From the NCBI GenBank assembly GCA_018268465.1, contig JAFDWN010000037.1:1-64000 (forward strand): a stretch of 64,000 nt of DNA, in the 5' to 3' direction. Under the pieces are notes generated by a model that was not told where the DNA came from, did not search any database, and was given only the letters and a program-made list of their open reading frames with translations. The DNA comes from Actinomycetota bacterium. Lineage in GTDB: Bacteria > Actinomycetota > Actinomycetes > Mycobacteriales > Mycobacteriaceae. A program made the translations under genes and the position numbers. This document shows, piece by piece, positions 36,020 to 46,080 of this stretch (its first letter is position 1; the number at the start of each line of letters is the position of its first letter).

Positions 36020-36695
36020 ATTCGCCACCGCGCAGCACAGTGCGCAGCTGACGCAAATAGAACCACGGGATGGCGGGCATGCCGACCGTGACAAGCGCCG
36101 AGACACCGAACACCGACCAGGCGGCGATCTGCTGGTCCACCGCCATGAGGTAGGTGGCGACGCCGGCCGCCACCAGGCCCGCGCCCATCGCACAGCCGAT
36201 CACCACCGCGCAGCGGAACCACACCTGGTCGACGGCCTCGGCGTGCGGGCCCGCCCGCTCGGCGTCGCGGACGGCGGAGGCCCGGCGCGGGGGCACTGGA
36301 GCGGGACCGGTCGGTGCGATGCGCAACTTCTCGGTCGGCGCATCGCCGGAACGGGCCGGCGGTTCGGTGGGCTTGGCGGGCGGCTGTTGCTCGGTGAATG
36401 CGGTACGGCGGGCCCGCAGGAGCAGCGGGATGGCGCCGATGATGACGACCGCGGAGACGCCGATGACCGTGTACAGCAGCCACGGGGTGTCCGTAGCCTC
36501 CGCCGTGCGCGGCTGGCCACGACCCAACTCCACCAACGACACGGTGGCTGCGACGCCCGCGCCCAACGCCGCCAGCCAGAGGGCCGCGCAGGCGCCGAGC
36601 AGGATCCGGTCGACCCGGTCCAGATCATCCAGCCGGCCGGGCACTGAACCTGGGTTCGTCCGCGTATGTCCCGCGGCGTCGGTGTCGTACGGCAT
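36012..36695 (-). CDS. DUF2561 family membrane protein (Rv2197c type)
   Basis: A 227-residue membrane protein with two pairs of helices (about 30-54, 72-92, 159-183, 190-212) separated by a proline-rich cytoplasmic loop (about 95-150). It is conserved in mycobacteria between mmpS3 and the qcr operon, but its function is not known. Its ATG overlaps the TGA of mmpS3, so it is probably translated after MmpS3 and may be an accessory of that protein or of the nearby oxidase; that is inference from position. Confidence 0.85.
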   Translation of the reverse strand: MPYDTDAAGHTRTNPGSVPGRLDDLDRVDRILLGACAALWLAALGAGVAATVSLVELGRGQPRTAEATDTPWLLYTVIGVSAVVIIGAIPLLLRARRTAFTEQQPPAKPTEPPARSGDAPTEKLRIAPTGPAPVPPRRASAVRDAERAGPHAEAVDQVWFRCAVVIGCAMGAGLVAAGVATYLMAVDQQIAAWSVFGVSALVTVGMPAIPWFYLRQLRTVLRGGESA

Positions 36696-37591
36696 CAGCA
36701 GCTGGTCTGTGCGGAGTTGCCGGTGTTAGACGACAACACCGTGCCGTCGCTCGCCGTGATCGAACAGTTGAGTTTGCTCACCAGAAAGAGACTGGACGCC
36801 TCGACCGAGCCGACGTCGGACTGCGAGATCGGCGTCACGGTGAACGACCACGGAATGTAGACGTTGCGGAGCGTGCGTCGGCGCCCGGAGGGCTCCACGA
36901 ATGTGATGGTGATGATGTCACCGGGCGCCTTCGTGCCGGTCACCGAATAGGTGACCTGCCGGGGGGCCGCCGGGGCCGTTGTCGTTGTCACCGGGGGCTC
37001 CGTCGTCGTCGGGGCGGGGGGTGGAGCCTCGGTCGGCGGCGGTGGCGGCGGAGGCGGAGGTGGTTCCTGCGTCACCGTCACCGTCTCCGGCGGAGGCGGT
37101 GGAGGCGGTGGCGGCGGCGGGGGCTCTTCCGTCGGCGGTGGCGGCGGGGGCGGTGTGGTCGTGGTGATCTCGTCCTGGACCGGCGGCGGCGGTGAGGTGG
37201 TGGTCCCCGGCGTCGCGAGGTTGTCACTGCCCGTGCCCGTCACGAGCAACGACACCGACACCACCAATGAGATCGCGGCGATGATCGCCGTGATGCCGAC
37301 CACCCACGGCCAGCGCGGCGGTGCCTGGTGTTCGGCGAGTTCCGCGTCGGGGTCGTAGCTGTCGTAGTCGTACAGGGCGGGGTCGGCGGGGATGTAGGGG
37401 CCGCTGGTGAAATGCTCGGACTCGGGCGCGGAATAGGCCTGGGACAGGAAATCCGTCTCACCGGTGGCCGGCGCCGGCTCGTCGTCGGCGATCTGCTGGG
37501 TCGGTTCGTCCGGCGCGGCGTGTTTTCCCGGCTCGCGTTCGTCGTCGTCTGATCCCGGAGAGTCCGGCCCTGGGGGATTCGGCCCGCTCAT
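36695..37591 (-). CDS. mmpS3: MmpS family membrane protein MmpS3
   Basis: A 298-residue MmpS-family protein. An acidic, disordered N-terminus (about 1-92) leads to one transmembrane helix (about 93-115), a long proline-rich stretch with runs of up to twelve prolines (about 130-205), and the C-terminal MmpS domain ([19 protein letters not shown] to the end). The last residue is a cysteine. Other MmpS proteins partner MmpL transporters, but mmpS3 is never next to an mmpL gene and is reported as essential; it has been linked to growth at the septum and poles. It corresponds to Rv2198c. Confidence 0.92.
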   Translation of the reverse strand: MSGPNPPGPDSPGSDDDEREPGKHAAPDEPTQQIADDEPAPATGETDFLSQAYSAPESEHFTSGPYIPADPALYDYDSYDPDAELAEHQAPPRWPWVVGITAIIAAISLVVSVSLLVTGTGSDNLATPGTTTSPPPPVQDEITTTTPPPPPPPTEEPPPPPPPPPPPPETVTVTQEPPPPPPPPPPTEAPPPAPTTTEPPVTTTTAPAAPRQVTYSVTGTKAPGDIITITFVEPSGRRRTLRNVYIPWSFTVTPISQSDVGSVEASSLFLVSKLNCSITASDGTVLSSNTGNSAQTSC

Positions 37592-37785
37592 CTACGCCTA
37601 TCCTTCTCGACTTCTGCACCGGCGCGGGCGGGGTGCTGACCGTGGTGCAGCTGACCTCGCCCCGGCAACCCTACCCAACGAGTGCGCGCGGGCGGATCGC
37701 GCAGCGCGGGTGGTGTGCCAACTCACTCCCCGATTGTGACCTAGCGGGGCCGTGCGCCGGCGTCCGGCGCTCGGTGTGCCGAGGG

Positions 37786-38205
37786 TCAGTGCTTCTCGGG
37801 GCCGATGTAGTACTCGAAGACCAATCCAGCCGCCGAGGCGAGCACGAACACGATGCCGGCGACGAGCAGCCACGGTAGCCACAGCGCACCGCCCACCGCC
37901 GCGGTGGAGAACGAGAGCGAGATCAGGATCGGCCACCAGCTGTGCGGCGGGTAGAAGCCGAGTTCACCGGCACCGTCGGCGATCTCCGCGTCCTCGTAGT
38001 CCTCGGGGCGGGTGTCCAGGCGGCGTGCCACGAACCGGAAGAAAGTGCCTGCCAGCAACGTCAGGCCGGCGGTCATCACCAGAGCGGTGGTACCCGCCCA
38101 TTCGACGCCGCCGGTGGCGAACATCGCGGTCAGCGTTCCGTAGACGATCGCCGACAACACGAAGAACGCGGTGAGGAATTCGAACAACCTGGCTTCGATG
38201 TGCAT
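37786..38205 (-). CDS. ctaF: Cytochrome c oxidase subunit IV, actinobacterial type
   Basis: A 139-residue membrane subunit of the aa3 oxidase specific to actinobacteria. Four hydrophobic helices can be seen, with the conserved [14 protein letters not shown] segment in the middle and a FEYYIG end. The ATG lies eight bases after the ctaC stop, so ctaC-ctaF form an operon on the opposite strand to ctaE. It corresponds to Rv2199c. Confidence 0.95.
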   Translation of the reverse strand: MHIEARLFEFLTAFFVLSAIVYGTLTAMFATGGVEWAGTTALVMTAGLTLLAGTFFRFVARRLDTRPEDYEDAEIADGAGELGFYPPHSWWPILISLSFSTAAVGGALWLPWLLVAGIVFVLASAAGLVFEYYIGPEKH

Positions 38206-38213
38206 GGATGTCC

Positions 38214-39254
38214 CTACTTGCTCGCCACAGGCTGAGGAGCCTGCTCACCACGACGGGTTTCGAACGGATAGGTGGTCTCGGCCAGCGGCGGCTGGTTGAT
38301 GGCCTGCAGCGCCTCGGCGTTGGTCGCGCCGTCGATACGCGCCTCCAGGTAGGCCTTGAAGTCGTTCGGCTCGACCACCCGGACCTCGAAGTTCATCATC
38401 GAGTGGTAGGTGCCGCACATCTCGGTGCAGCGGCCGACGAAGGCTCCGGTCTGCATGATCTCGCTGACCTGGAAGATGTTGTCGGAGTTGTTTTCCTTCG
38501 GGTTGGGCAGCACGTCCCGTTTGAACAGGAATTCGGGCACCCAGAAACCGTGGATGACGTCCGCGGCGGCCAGCTGGAATTCGATGCGCTTGCCCATCGG
38601 CAGGACGAGCACCGGAATCTCCGAGCTGGTGCCCAGGGTCTCGACCTTGTCGAAGTTCAGGTACGACTTGTCCTCGGGGTTGATACCGGCGATCGCCCCG
38701 ACGCGCTCCTCGCCGTGCTCGTCGACACCCTCGGGCTTGGAGACCATCGCCTCTTTGCGCTCGTTGTCCACGCCGTCGTAGGTCAGGGTCCCGTCGGCGA
38801 AATCGATCTTCTGGTACCCGAACTTCCAGTTCCACTGGAATGCGGTGACGTCGATGACGACCTCAGGGTTGGGATCCTTGTGCAGCATCCGCTCCTGAAC
38901 GACCACGGTGAAGTAGAAGAGCACCGAGATGATGAGGAACGGCACCACCGTGAGCACCAGCTCGAGGGGCATGTTGTAGCCGAACTGGCGGGGCAGTTCG
39001 GTGTCGGTGGCCTTCTTGCGGTGGAAGGCCGCCGTCCAGAACGTCAGACCCCACACGATCACACCCACCACCAGCGAGGCGATCACCGATCCGACCCACA
39101 GCTCACGGTTGAGGTGGGCTTCCGGCGTGATGCCCTTGGGCCAGCCCAGGCCGAGCACATCCGACCAGCTACAGCCGGACAGCGTCACCGCCAGGGCGCC
39201 CAGGGTGACCGCCAGAGCCAGCACCCGAAGCCGACGGGAACGGCGGGTCTTCAC
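38214..39254 (-). CDS. ctaC: Cytochrome c oxidase (aa3) subunit II
   Basis: Subunit II carries the CuA centre that receives electrons from QcrC. The 346-residue precursor has a lipobox (LSGC, Cys28), two transmembrane helices (about 52-75 and 95-120) and a cupredoxin domain with HGFWVPEF and the CuA loop C-x3-C-x3-H-x2-M in [12 protein letters not shown]. The GTG at 39254 has the ribosome-binding site GGAGGCG; an upstream extension to 39287 is unlikely. It corresponds to Rv2200c and is divergent from asnB. Confidence 0.96.
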   Translation of the reverse strand: MKTRRSRRLRVLALAVTLGALAVTLSGCSWSDVLGLGWPKGITPEAHLNRELWVGSVIASLVVGVIVWGLTFWTAAFHRKKATDTELPRQFGYNMPLELVLTVVPFLIISVLFYFTVVVQERMLHKDPNPEVVIDVTAFQWNWKFGYQKIDFADGTLTYDGVDNERKEAMVSKPEGVDEHGEERVGAIAGINPEDKSYLNFDKVETLGTSSEIPVLVLPMGKRIEFQLAAADVIHGFWVPEFLFKRDVLPNPKENNSDNIFQVSEIMQTGAFVGRCTEMCGTYHSMMNFEVRVVEPNDFKAYLEARIDGATNAEALQAINQPPLAETTYPFETRRGEQAPQPVASK

Positions 39255-39323
39255 GTTGGCGCCTCCTGTGTCAGGTCCTGCTCGCACGCATTAAAAGGCA
39301 ATGAATCTCATCGCGCTGGAACA

Positions 39324-39352
39324 ATTCGCGAATCGAATACTACGCAGCGTAG
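39324..39352. promoter_or_regulatory. Two palindromes in the ctaC-asnB intergenic region
   Basis: ATTCGCGAAT (39324-39333) and CTACGCAGCGTAG (39340-39352) are both perfect palindromes. Between them on the minus strand is TAGTAT (39342-39337), a plausible -10 for ctaC, so the palindromes would flank or overlap the promoter and may bind a regulator. Confidence 0.4.
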
Positions 39353-39477
39353 ACCACCCCCTCATACCAAGCTCGACACACCCGCCATATCGGTGTCGCA
39401 GCGGTCGCAAAGTCCTGTTCACGGCTCGGATCCGGCCCGCCACCCGGGCGTGGCCGGTCCGCGCCGGGCCGGTCGGG

Positions 39478-39483
39478 CATACT
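39478..39483 (+). promoter_or_regulatory. -10-like element of asnB
   Basis: CATACT, eight bases before the ATG at 39492, with no ribosome-binding site between. Confidence 0.4.
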
Positions 39484-39491
39484 TACCGACG

Positions 39492-41423
39492 ATGTGCGGA
39501 CTGCTTGCCCTGGTGTGTGATCCGGCCCGGTCCGTCACCGACGGCCTCGTCGAGGCCGTGGCCGGTGCATCGCACCTGATGCGCCACCGCGGGCCCGACG
39601 AACCGGGCACCTGGTCCGACGATCGTGTGGTGCTCGGCTTCAACCGCCTGTCGATCATCGACATCGCGCACAGCCATCAGCCGCTGCGCTGGGGACCGCC
39701 GGAGTCGCCGGAGCGTTACGTGCTGGTGTTCAACGGCGAGATCTACAACTACCTCGAGTTGCGCGCCGAACTGTCGGCCGAGCACGGCGCGGTATTCGCC
39801 ACCGACGGCGACGGCGAGGCGATCGTCGCGGCCTTCCACCATTGGGGCACCGCGGCGCTGACCCGGCTGCGCGGAATGTTCGCGTTCGCGCTGTGGGACA
39901 CCGTCGAGGGCGAGCTGTTCTGCGCGCGCGATCCGTTCGGCATCAAACCGCTGTTCATGGCCACGGGTCCGGGTGGGACCGCGGTGGGCAGTGAGAAGAA
40001 GTGCCTGCTGGATCTGGCCCAGGATCTCGAGTTGGACCTGGAGATCGATGAGCGGGCCGTACAGCACTACACGGTGCTGCAGTACGTTCCCGAACCCGAG
40101 ACTTTGCACCGCGGTGTGCGCAGGCTGGAGTCGGGCAGCTATGCGCGTATCCGGCCGGGCCTGCCCGTCGAGGTGACGCGGTATTTCGTGCCGCGTTTCA
40201 CCGCCACCCCCTTCGCCGCGGGCGGGGAGCAGGCGCGCTACGACGAGATCACCGCCGTGCTGGAAGATTCGGTCGCCAAACACATGCGTGCCGACGTCAC
40301 CGTCGGCGCGTTCCTGTCGGGGGGTATCGACTCCACCGCCATCGCCGCGCTGGCCATGCGTCACAACCCGCGGCTCATCACCTTCACCACCGGTTTCGAA
40401 CGCGAGGGCTTCTCCGAGGTCGACGTGGCGGTCGCGTCGGCGGAGGCGATCGGCGCCAGGCACGTCACCAAAGTGGTCAGCCAGGCCGAGTTCGTCGCCG
40501 CACTGCCCGAGATCGTCTGGTACCTGGACGAACCCGTCGCCGACCCGGCGCTGGTGCCGCTGTTCTTCATCGCCCGCGAGGCCCGCAAATACGTCAAGGT
40601 GGTGTTGTCCGGGGAGGGCGCCGACGAGCTGTTCGGCGGCTACACGATCTATCGCGAACCCTTGTCGCTGCGGCCGTTCGACTATCTGCCGCCGCGGCTG
40701 CGCAAGTCCATCGGAAAGGTCTCGGCGCCCCTGCCGGAGGGGTTGCGCGGTAAGAGCCTGCTGCACCGCGGGTCGCTCACGCTCGAGGAGCGTTACTACG
40801 GCAACGCCCGCAGTTTCTCCGATGCGCAATTGCGGTCGGTGCTGAGCGGCTTCCGCCCGGACTGGACGCACATCGACGTCACGGCGCCCGTGTACGCCCA
40901 GTCGCAGGGCTGGGATCCGGTCGCGCGGATGCAGCACATCGACCTGTTCACCTGGCTGCGTGGCGACATCCTGGTCAAGGCCGACAAGATGACGATGGCC
41001 AACTCGCTGGAACTGCGGGTGCCTTTCCTCGATCCGGAGGTGTTCGCGGTCGCCTCACGGTTGCCGTTCGATCAGAAGATCACGCGGGCCACGACGAAGT
41101 TCGCGTTGCGGCGGGCGCTGGAGCCGATCGTTCCCGCCCATGTGCTCAATCGGCCGAAACTGGGATTCCCGGTGCCGATCCGGCATTGGCTGCGTGCGGG
41201 CGAACTGCTGGACTGGGCCTACGGCATGGTCGACGCGTCGCAGGCCGGTGAGCTGGTCGACATCGCGGCGGTCCGCGCCATGCTCGACGAACATCGCAAC
41301 GGATCGGCCGATCACAGCAGACGGCTGTGGACGGTGCTGATCTTCATGCTCTGGTACGCGATCTTCGTCGAGAACAGCGTCCACCCGCAGATCAGCGAGC
41401 CGCAATACCCCGTCCAGTTGTGA
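39492..41423 (+). CDS. asnB: Glutamine-hydrolysing asparagine synthetase AsnB family
   Basis: A 643-residue two-domain amidotransferase. The N-terminal class II glutaminase uses Cys2 (MCGLLAL) with the RHRGPDE and FNGEIYNY signatures; the C-terminal synthetase has the pyrophosphatase loop LSGGIDSTAIA, GEGADELFGGY and the KADKMTMANSLELRVPFLD block. In M. tuberculosis this gene (Rv2201) is linked to amidation of meso-DAP in peptidoglycan as well as annotated as asparagine synthetase, and its place beside envelope genes would suit either. The ATG is fixed by the Cys2 requirement. It ends five bases from the convergent kinase gene. Confidence 0.93.
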   Translation: MCGLLALVCDPARSVTDGLVEAVAGASHLMRHRGPDEPGTWSDDRVVLGFNRLSIIDIAHSHQPLRWGPPESPERYVLVFNGEIYNYLELRAELSAEHGAVFATDGDGEAIVAAFHHWGTAALTRLRGMFAFALWDTVEGELFCARDPFGIKPLFMATGPGGTAVGSEKKCLLDLAQDLELDLEIDERAVQHYTVLQYVPEPETLHRGVRRLESGSYARIRPGLPVEVTRYFVPRFTATPFAAGGEQARYDEITAVLEDSVAKHMRADVTVGAFLSGGIDSTAIAALAMRHNPRLITFTTGFEREGFSEVDVAVASAEAIGARHVTKVVSQAEFVAALPEIVWYLDEPVADPALVPLFFIAREARKYVKVVLSGEGADELFGGYTIYREPLSLRPFDYLPPRLRKSIGKVSAPLPEGLRGKSLLHRGSLTLEERYYGNARSFSDAQLRSVLSGFRPDWTHIDVTAPVYAQSQGWDPVARMQHIDLFTWLRGDILVKADKMTMANSLELRVPFLDPEVFAVASRLPFDQKITRATTKFALRRALEPIVPAHVLNRPKLGFPVPIRHWLRAGELLDWAYGMVDASQAGELVDIAAVRAMLDEHRNGSADHSRRLWTVLIFMLWYAIFVENSVHPQISEPQYPVQL

Positions 41424-41427
41424 GGGC

Positions 41428-42420
<993 letters not shown>

Positions 42421-42439
42421 TCACCCTTCATTTCATTAA

Positions 42440-42536
42440 CCTGTCTATATAAGACTACCCGGGTCTTCGCTCCCGTTGACGTGCTGCGGTCTGCGCTACC
42501 CTGCCTACAAGTGCCCGTCCGGTCACTGTAGACAGG
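42440..42536. promoter_or_regulatory. Divergent promoter region of adoK and the Rv2203-type gene with an inverted repeat
   Basis: CCTGTCTA (42440-42447) and TAGACAGG (42529-42536) are exact inverted copies about 80 bases apart. Between them lie a TATATA-like -10 for adoK and, on the plus strand, TTGACG (42476-42481) and TACCCT (42497-42502), spaced 15 bases. Confidence 0.4.
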
Positions 42537-42574
42537 CAGACCGTCCCACCACGTCCGGGGAGCGATATTTTTCT

Positions 42575-43234
42575 ATGGCTGGTCCATACCCGTACCCGGA
42601 ACACTTTCCCCAGCATCAGTTTCCGCCGCCCCCGGTCGCGCAGGGTGCGCCGCAGCCCTATCCGGACGATCCGGCGTCGGCGTATCCGGGCATGCTCCCA
42701 CCGCCGGTGCAGTATCCGAAGCGGCGGCGCTGGCCGGCGATCGTCGGTGCGTTGGTGGCGGTCGCCGCCGTGGCCGGCGTCATCACGGCCGTCGTCCTGA
42801 CCTCCCGCGACGGTTCGGCGCGGACGGCGTCCGGCCCGCTCTCCGACGAGGCGGCCCGCACAGCGGTGCAGGGGTATCTGGATGCGCTGTCGAACGGCGA
42901 CAACGAGACCATCGCACGCAACGCGCTATGCGGGCTCTACGACGACATCAAGGAACGCCGGTCGGATCTGGCGTTGGCTCGGCTCACCGGTGACGCGTTC
43001 CGCAAGCAGTTCAGCCGCGCCGAAGTGACCTCGATCGACAAGATCGTTCCGCTGTCGTCCAACCAGGCTCGGGTGCTTTTCACCATGCGGGTGGCTCCCG
43101 CGGGCGGTTCGACCCGCGGGCAGGCACCGCCGAACGACGAAGAACAGGGCGTCGCCGAGATCCTCATCCAGGGCAGCGCCCCCAACCAGGACGTGCTGGT
43201 GTGCTCCTACCTGCTGCGCAGCGGCCAGTTCTGA
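42575..43234 (+). CDS. Single-pass membrane protein with proline-rich cytoplasmic N-terminus (Rv2203 type)
   Basis: A 219-residue protein with a Pro/Tyr-rich N-terminus (1-48), a short basic stop, one transmembrane helix (about 53-75) and an extracytoplasmic domain of about 140 residues that resembles the small alpha/beta folds of DUF4878-like proteins (GPLSDEAARTAVQGYLDALSNGD region). The domain has two cysteines that could form a disulfide. The ATG at 42575 follows GGGGAGCG. It is conserved in mycobacteria; its function is unknown. Confidence 0.82.
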   Translation: MAGPYPYPEHFPQHQFPPPPVAQGAPQPYPDDPASAYPGMLPPPVQYPKRRRWPAIVGALVAVAAVAGVITAVVLTSRDGSARTASGPLSDEAARTAVQGYLDALSNGDNETIARNALCGLYDDIKERRSDLALARLTGDAFRKQFSRAEVTSIDKIVPLSSNQARVLFTMRVAPAGGSTRGQAPPNDEEQGVAEILIQGSAPNQDVLVCSYLLRSGQF

Positions 43235-43263
43235 CCGCGCGCCACCTCAGTTGAAGCGCTACG

Positions 43264-43632
43264 TCAGTTGAAGGAGTCGCCGCAGGCGCACGAACCGGTG
43301 GCGTTGGGGTTGTCGATGGTGAAGCCCTGCTTCTCGATGGTGTCGACGAAGTCGATGGTCGCACCCTGTACGTAGGGGGCGCTCATCCGGTCGACCGTCA
43401 GCGACACGCCGCCGAACTCCACGGTGAGGTCACCGTCGAGGACACGATCGTCGAAGAAGAGGTTGTAACGCAGGCCCGCACAACCACCCGGCTGAACGGC
43501 GATGCGCAGCGCCAGGTCGTCGCGGCCCTCCTGGTCCAACAGCGCCTTGGCCTTGGTGGCCGCGGCGTCGGACAGGGTGACGCCGTGACTTGCGGTGCTG
43601 GTGCTGGTGGCGGACTCGTCCTGAACAGTCAT
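43264..43632 (-). CDS. HesB/IscA-type iron-sulfur cluster carrier
   Basis: A 122-residue A-type carrier that passes Fe-S clusters to client enzymes. The three ligand cysteines are in GGCAGLRY and the C-terminal SCACG. The FFDDRVLDGD and LTVDRMSAPYVQGATIDFV segments are typical. The ATG at 43632 has the ribosome-binding site GAGGGAGACGG. It corresponds to Rv2204c. The respiratory Rieske protein and lipoyl synthase encoded in this window are plausible clients, though nothing in the sequence proves a preference. Confidence 0.93.
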   Translation of the reverse strand: MTVQDESATSTSTASHGVTLSDAAATKAKALLDQEGRDDLALRIAVQPGGCAGLRYNLFFDDRVLDGDLTVEFGGVSLTVDRMSAPYVQGATIDFVDTIEKQGFTIDNPNATGSCACGDSFN

Positions 43633-43792
43633 TCCGTCTCCCTCATGCGGTACGTGGGCGGGCGCACCCGGCAAGGGTGAAACCCACACGGTCAACGGTA
43701 CCTTGTCATGCCAGTATTCCCCGATTTCCGGCCGCTGGCGACATCGCGCGCACGGGATCGGAGGTCCGTGCCTGCGCGCGGCACGGGGAAAG

Positions 43793-43798
43793 TAACCT
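43793..43798 (+). promoter_or_regulatory. -10 element of the DUF3043 gene (leaderless)
   Basis: TAACCT, seven bases before the GTG at 43806. Confidence 0.5.
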
Positions 43799-43805
43799 GG
43801 CAGGT

Positions 43806-44489
43806 GTGAATCTCCTGGGCCGAAAGAAGGACAATTCCGACTCTGAGGACTCGGGTTCCGGCGCGTCCGCTCAGACCGATTCGGGCCAGGAGATCGCGGC
43901 ACGCGAAGCCGGCACCGCGCCCAAGGGCAGGCCGACGCCCAAACGCAGTGAGGCCACCCGCAAGCGCGGCCCGATCGCCCCGGCCCCGATGACGTCCGGG
44001 GAAGCCCGCCGGCGCCGCAAGGAGCTGCGCGGCCCGAAACTCAGCAGGGATGAACGCAAGGCCGAAAAAGCCGAACGGCGGGCCAACATGTCCGACCGTC
44101 GCGAGCGGATGATGGCCGGCGAGGACGCCTACCTGCTGCCGCGCGACAAGGGGCCGGTGCGCCGGTTCGCCCGCGACATGGTCGACTCGCGGCGCAACAT
44201 TCTCGGCTTGTTCATGCCCGCCGCGCTCGGCTTGATCTTCATCATGCTGGCGGTGCCGTCGGTCGAAGTGCAGCGGCTGTTGTCGCCGGCGATGCTGGTG
44301 CTGGTCGCGATCATGGTCATCGACGGCTTCTTCCTGGGCCGCAAGGTCAACCGCGCGGTCGACGAGAAGTTCCCGAACAACACGGAGTCCGGTTGGAAGC
44401 TGGGCTTCTACGCCGCCAGCCGCGCGTCGCAGCTGCGCCGGATGCGCGCGCCGCGACCGCAGGTCCAGCGCGGCGCCAAAGTCGCCTGA
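43806..44489 (+). CDS. DUF3043 membrane protein (Rv2206 type)
   Basis: A 227-residue actinobacterial protein of the DUF3043 family. A long charged, disordered N-terminus (about 1-105, rich in Lys/Arg/Glu) precedes DAYLLPRDKGPVRRFARDMVDSRRN, the family signature, and two transmembrane helices (about 137-155 and 162-178), ending in a basic tail. The function is unknown. The GTG at 43806 follows a -10 hexamer, so the mRNA is probably leaderless. The cobU gene starts 17 bases after its stop, which suggests co-transcription. Confidence 0.88.
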   Translation: MNLLGRKKDNSDSEDSGSGASAQTDSGQEIAAREAGTAPKGRPTPKRSEATRKRGPIAPAPMTSGEARRRRKELRGPKLSRDERKAEKAERRANMSDRRERMMAGEDAYLLPRDKGPVRRFARDMVDSRRNILGLFMPAALGLIFIMLAVPSVEVQRLLSPAMLVLVAIMVIDGFFLGRKVNRAVDEKFPNNTESGWKLGFYAASRASQLRRMRAPRPQVQRGAKVA

Positions 44490-44506
44490 CGTAGCCCGGT
44501 CACAGC

Positions 44507-45046
44507 GTGCGAGTGCTGGTGCTCGGTGGTATCCGATCGGGCAAATCGCGGTGGGCCGAAGACGCGATCACCCAACTCGCGGGCAGCGGGCAACCGGTGA
44601 GTTATGTGGCCACCGGATCCCGCGGTCCAGTCGGCGCCGACGCCGACTGGACCGCGCGAGTCGAGGCGCACCGGCGCCGCCGCCCCGCGCACTGGTACAC
44701 GGTCGAGACGGGTGACGTCGCCGATCGGCTGCGCAGCGACCCCACGACGGCAACGCTGGTCGACGACGTGGGCGGATGGCTCACATCGGTGATGGACCGC
44801 CGCGGCGCCTGGTCGGGCGCGGCCGTCGGGGTCGACGTCGACGAGTTGGTGGACGCCGTCGGCGGGTTTCGGTCTCCGCTGGCCCTTGTCAGTCCCGAGG
44901 TCGGCCTGACGGTTGTGCCTGCCTCCGCGGCGGGCCGGCGGTTCGCCGACGAACTCGGAACGCTCAACCAGCGTCTGGCGGCGGCGTGCGACCGCGTCGT
45001 ATTGGTCGTCGCCGGGCAGCCGATCACTTTGAAGGATGGCGTATGA
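44507..45046 (+). CDS. cobU: Adenosylcobinamide kinase/adenosylcobinamide-phosphate guanylyltransferase
   Basis: A 179-residue bifunctional enzyme that phosphorylates adenosylcobinamide and adds GMP in nucleotide-loop assembly of vitamin B12. The P-loop [13 protein letters not shown] is at residues 8-20. An active-site His is in the conserved [15 protein letters not shown]. The C-terminal [35 protein letters not shown] block is characteristic. The GTG at 44507 is the first possible start. Its stop overlaps the cobT ATG. In M. tuberculosis cobU is elsewhere on the chromosome. Confidence 0.93.
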   Translation: MRVLVLGGIRSGKSRWAEDAITQLAGSGQPVSYVATGSRGPVGADADWTARVEAHRRRRPAHWYTVETGDVADRLRSDPTTATLVDDVGGWLTSVMDRRGAWSGAAVGVDVDELVDAVGGFRSPLALVSPEVGLTVVPASAAGRRFADELGTLNQRLAAACDRVVLVVAGQPITLKDGV

Positions 45047-46080
45047 ACTTCTTGCCGGTGACTCCGCCGGACGCGGACGCGGCGGCGGCGGCCCGGGCAC
45101 GTCAGGCCGTCCTGACCAAACCGCTCGGAGCCCTCGGGCGGCTCGAAGATCTGTCGGTGTGGGTGGCGTCGTGTCAGGGTGTGTGCCCGGCCCGGCAGTT
45201 CCAGCGGGCACGCGTGGTCGTCTTCGCCGGCGACCACGGGGTCGCCGCGGCGGGGGTGTCGGCCTATCCCCCGGAGGTCACCGGGCAGATGGTGGCCAAT
45301 TTCGCGACGGGCGGGGCGGCGATCAACGCGCTGGCCGGCATCGCGGGTGCAGAGGTACGGGTGGTGGACGTGGCCGTCGACACCGACGAACCTGTGTCGG
45401 AGGCGATCGGTGCGTATCGGGTGCGGCGCGGCAGCGGCAATATCGCCGTCGAGGACGCGTTGAGCGCCGAGGAGGTGCTCGCCGCCGTGGAGGCGGGCCG
45501 CCGCATCGCCGACGAGGAGGTCGATTCCGGCGCGGATCTGCTGATCGCCGGCGATATGGGGATCGGGAACACCACGGCGGCGACGACGATCATCGCCGCG
45601 CTGACGGGAGCAGAGCCGGTGGCCGTCGTGGGACGGGGCACCGGAATCGACGACGACGCCTGGGCGCGCAAGACGGCGGCCATCCGCGACGCGCTGTACC
45701 GGGCCGGCGCGGTCCGGTCCGATCCGCTCGGACTGCTTCGGGTGTGCGGCGGGGCGGACCTGGCGGCGATGGCCGGGTTCTGCGCCCAGGCCGCGGTCCG
45801 GCGCACCCCCATGCTGCTCGACGGCGTGGTGGTGACCGCAGCGGCGCTGGTGGCCGACCGGTTGGCGCCGGGAGCCCGGCAGTGGTGGCAGGCCGGTCAC
45901 CGCTCCACCGAGCCCGCTCACACGCTGGCGCTGGATCGGCTGGAGCTGGTACCCATCGTCGACTTGTCGATGCGTCTGGGTGAGGGCACCGGCGCGGCGG
46001 TCGCGCTGCCCGTGCTGCGCGCCGCCGTCGCGGCGCTGGGGTTGATGGCCACCTTCGACGAGGCCGGCGTCGCGACGTGA
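45043..46080 (+). CDS. cobT: Nicotinate-nucleotide--dimethylbenzimidazole phosphoribosyltransferase
   Basis: CobT makes alpha-ribazole phosphate, the lower ligand of cobalamin, from nicotinate mononucleotide and dimethylbenzimidazole. The 345 residues have the family motifs [42 protein letters not shown] and the C-terminal [11 protein letters not shown] with the catalytic Glu. It overlaps cobU and cobS at its two ends by ATGA and GTGA, so all three late B12 steps are translated together. It corresponds to Rv2207. Confidence 0.95.
   Translation: MNFLPVTPPDADAAAAARARQAVLTKPLGALGRLEDLSVWVASCQGVCPARQFQRARVVVFAGDHGVAAAGVSAYPPEVTGQMVANFATGGAAINALAGIAGAEVRVVDVAVDTDEPVSEAIGAYRVRRGSGNIAVEDALSAEEVLAAVEAGRRIADEEVDSGADLLIAGDMGIGNTTAATTIIAALTGAEPVAVVGRGTGIDDDAWARKTAAIRDALYRAGAVRSDPLGLLRVCGGADLAAMAGFCAQAAVRRTPMLLDGVVVTAAALVADRLAPGARQWWQAGHRSTEPAHTLALDRLELVPIVDLSMRLGEGTGAAVALPVLRAAVAALGLMATFDEAGVAT

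Noticed and set aside
35785-36051. Possible small gene after qcrB
   Set aside because: No ribosome-binding site and no homology; it runs into the hairpin of the convergent gene.
36951-37358. Glycine-rich plus-strand frame opposite mmpS3
   Set aside because: It is the complement of the poly-proline codons of MmpS3.
44490-44510. Cobalamin riboswitch before cobU
   Set aside because: The gap is only 17 bases, too short for any riboswitch, and no B12-box sequence is present upstream of the DUF3043 gene either.
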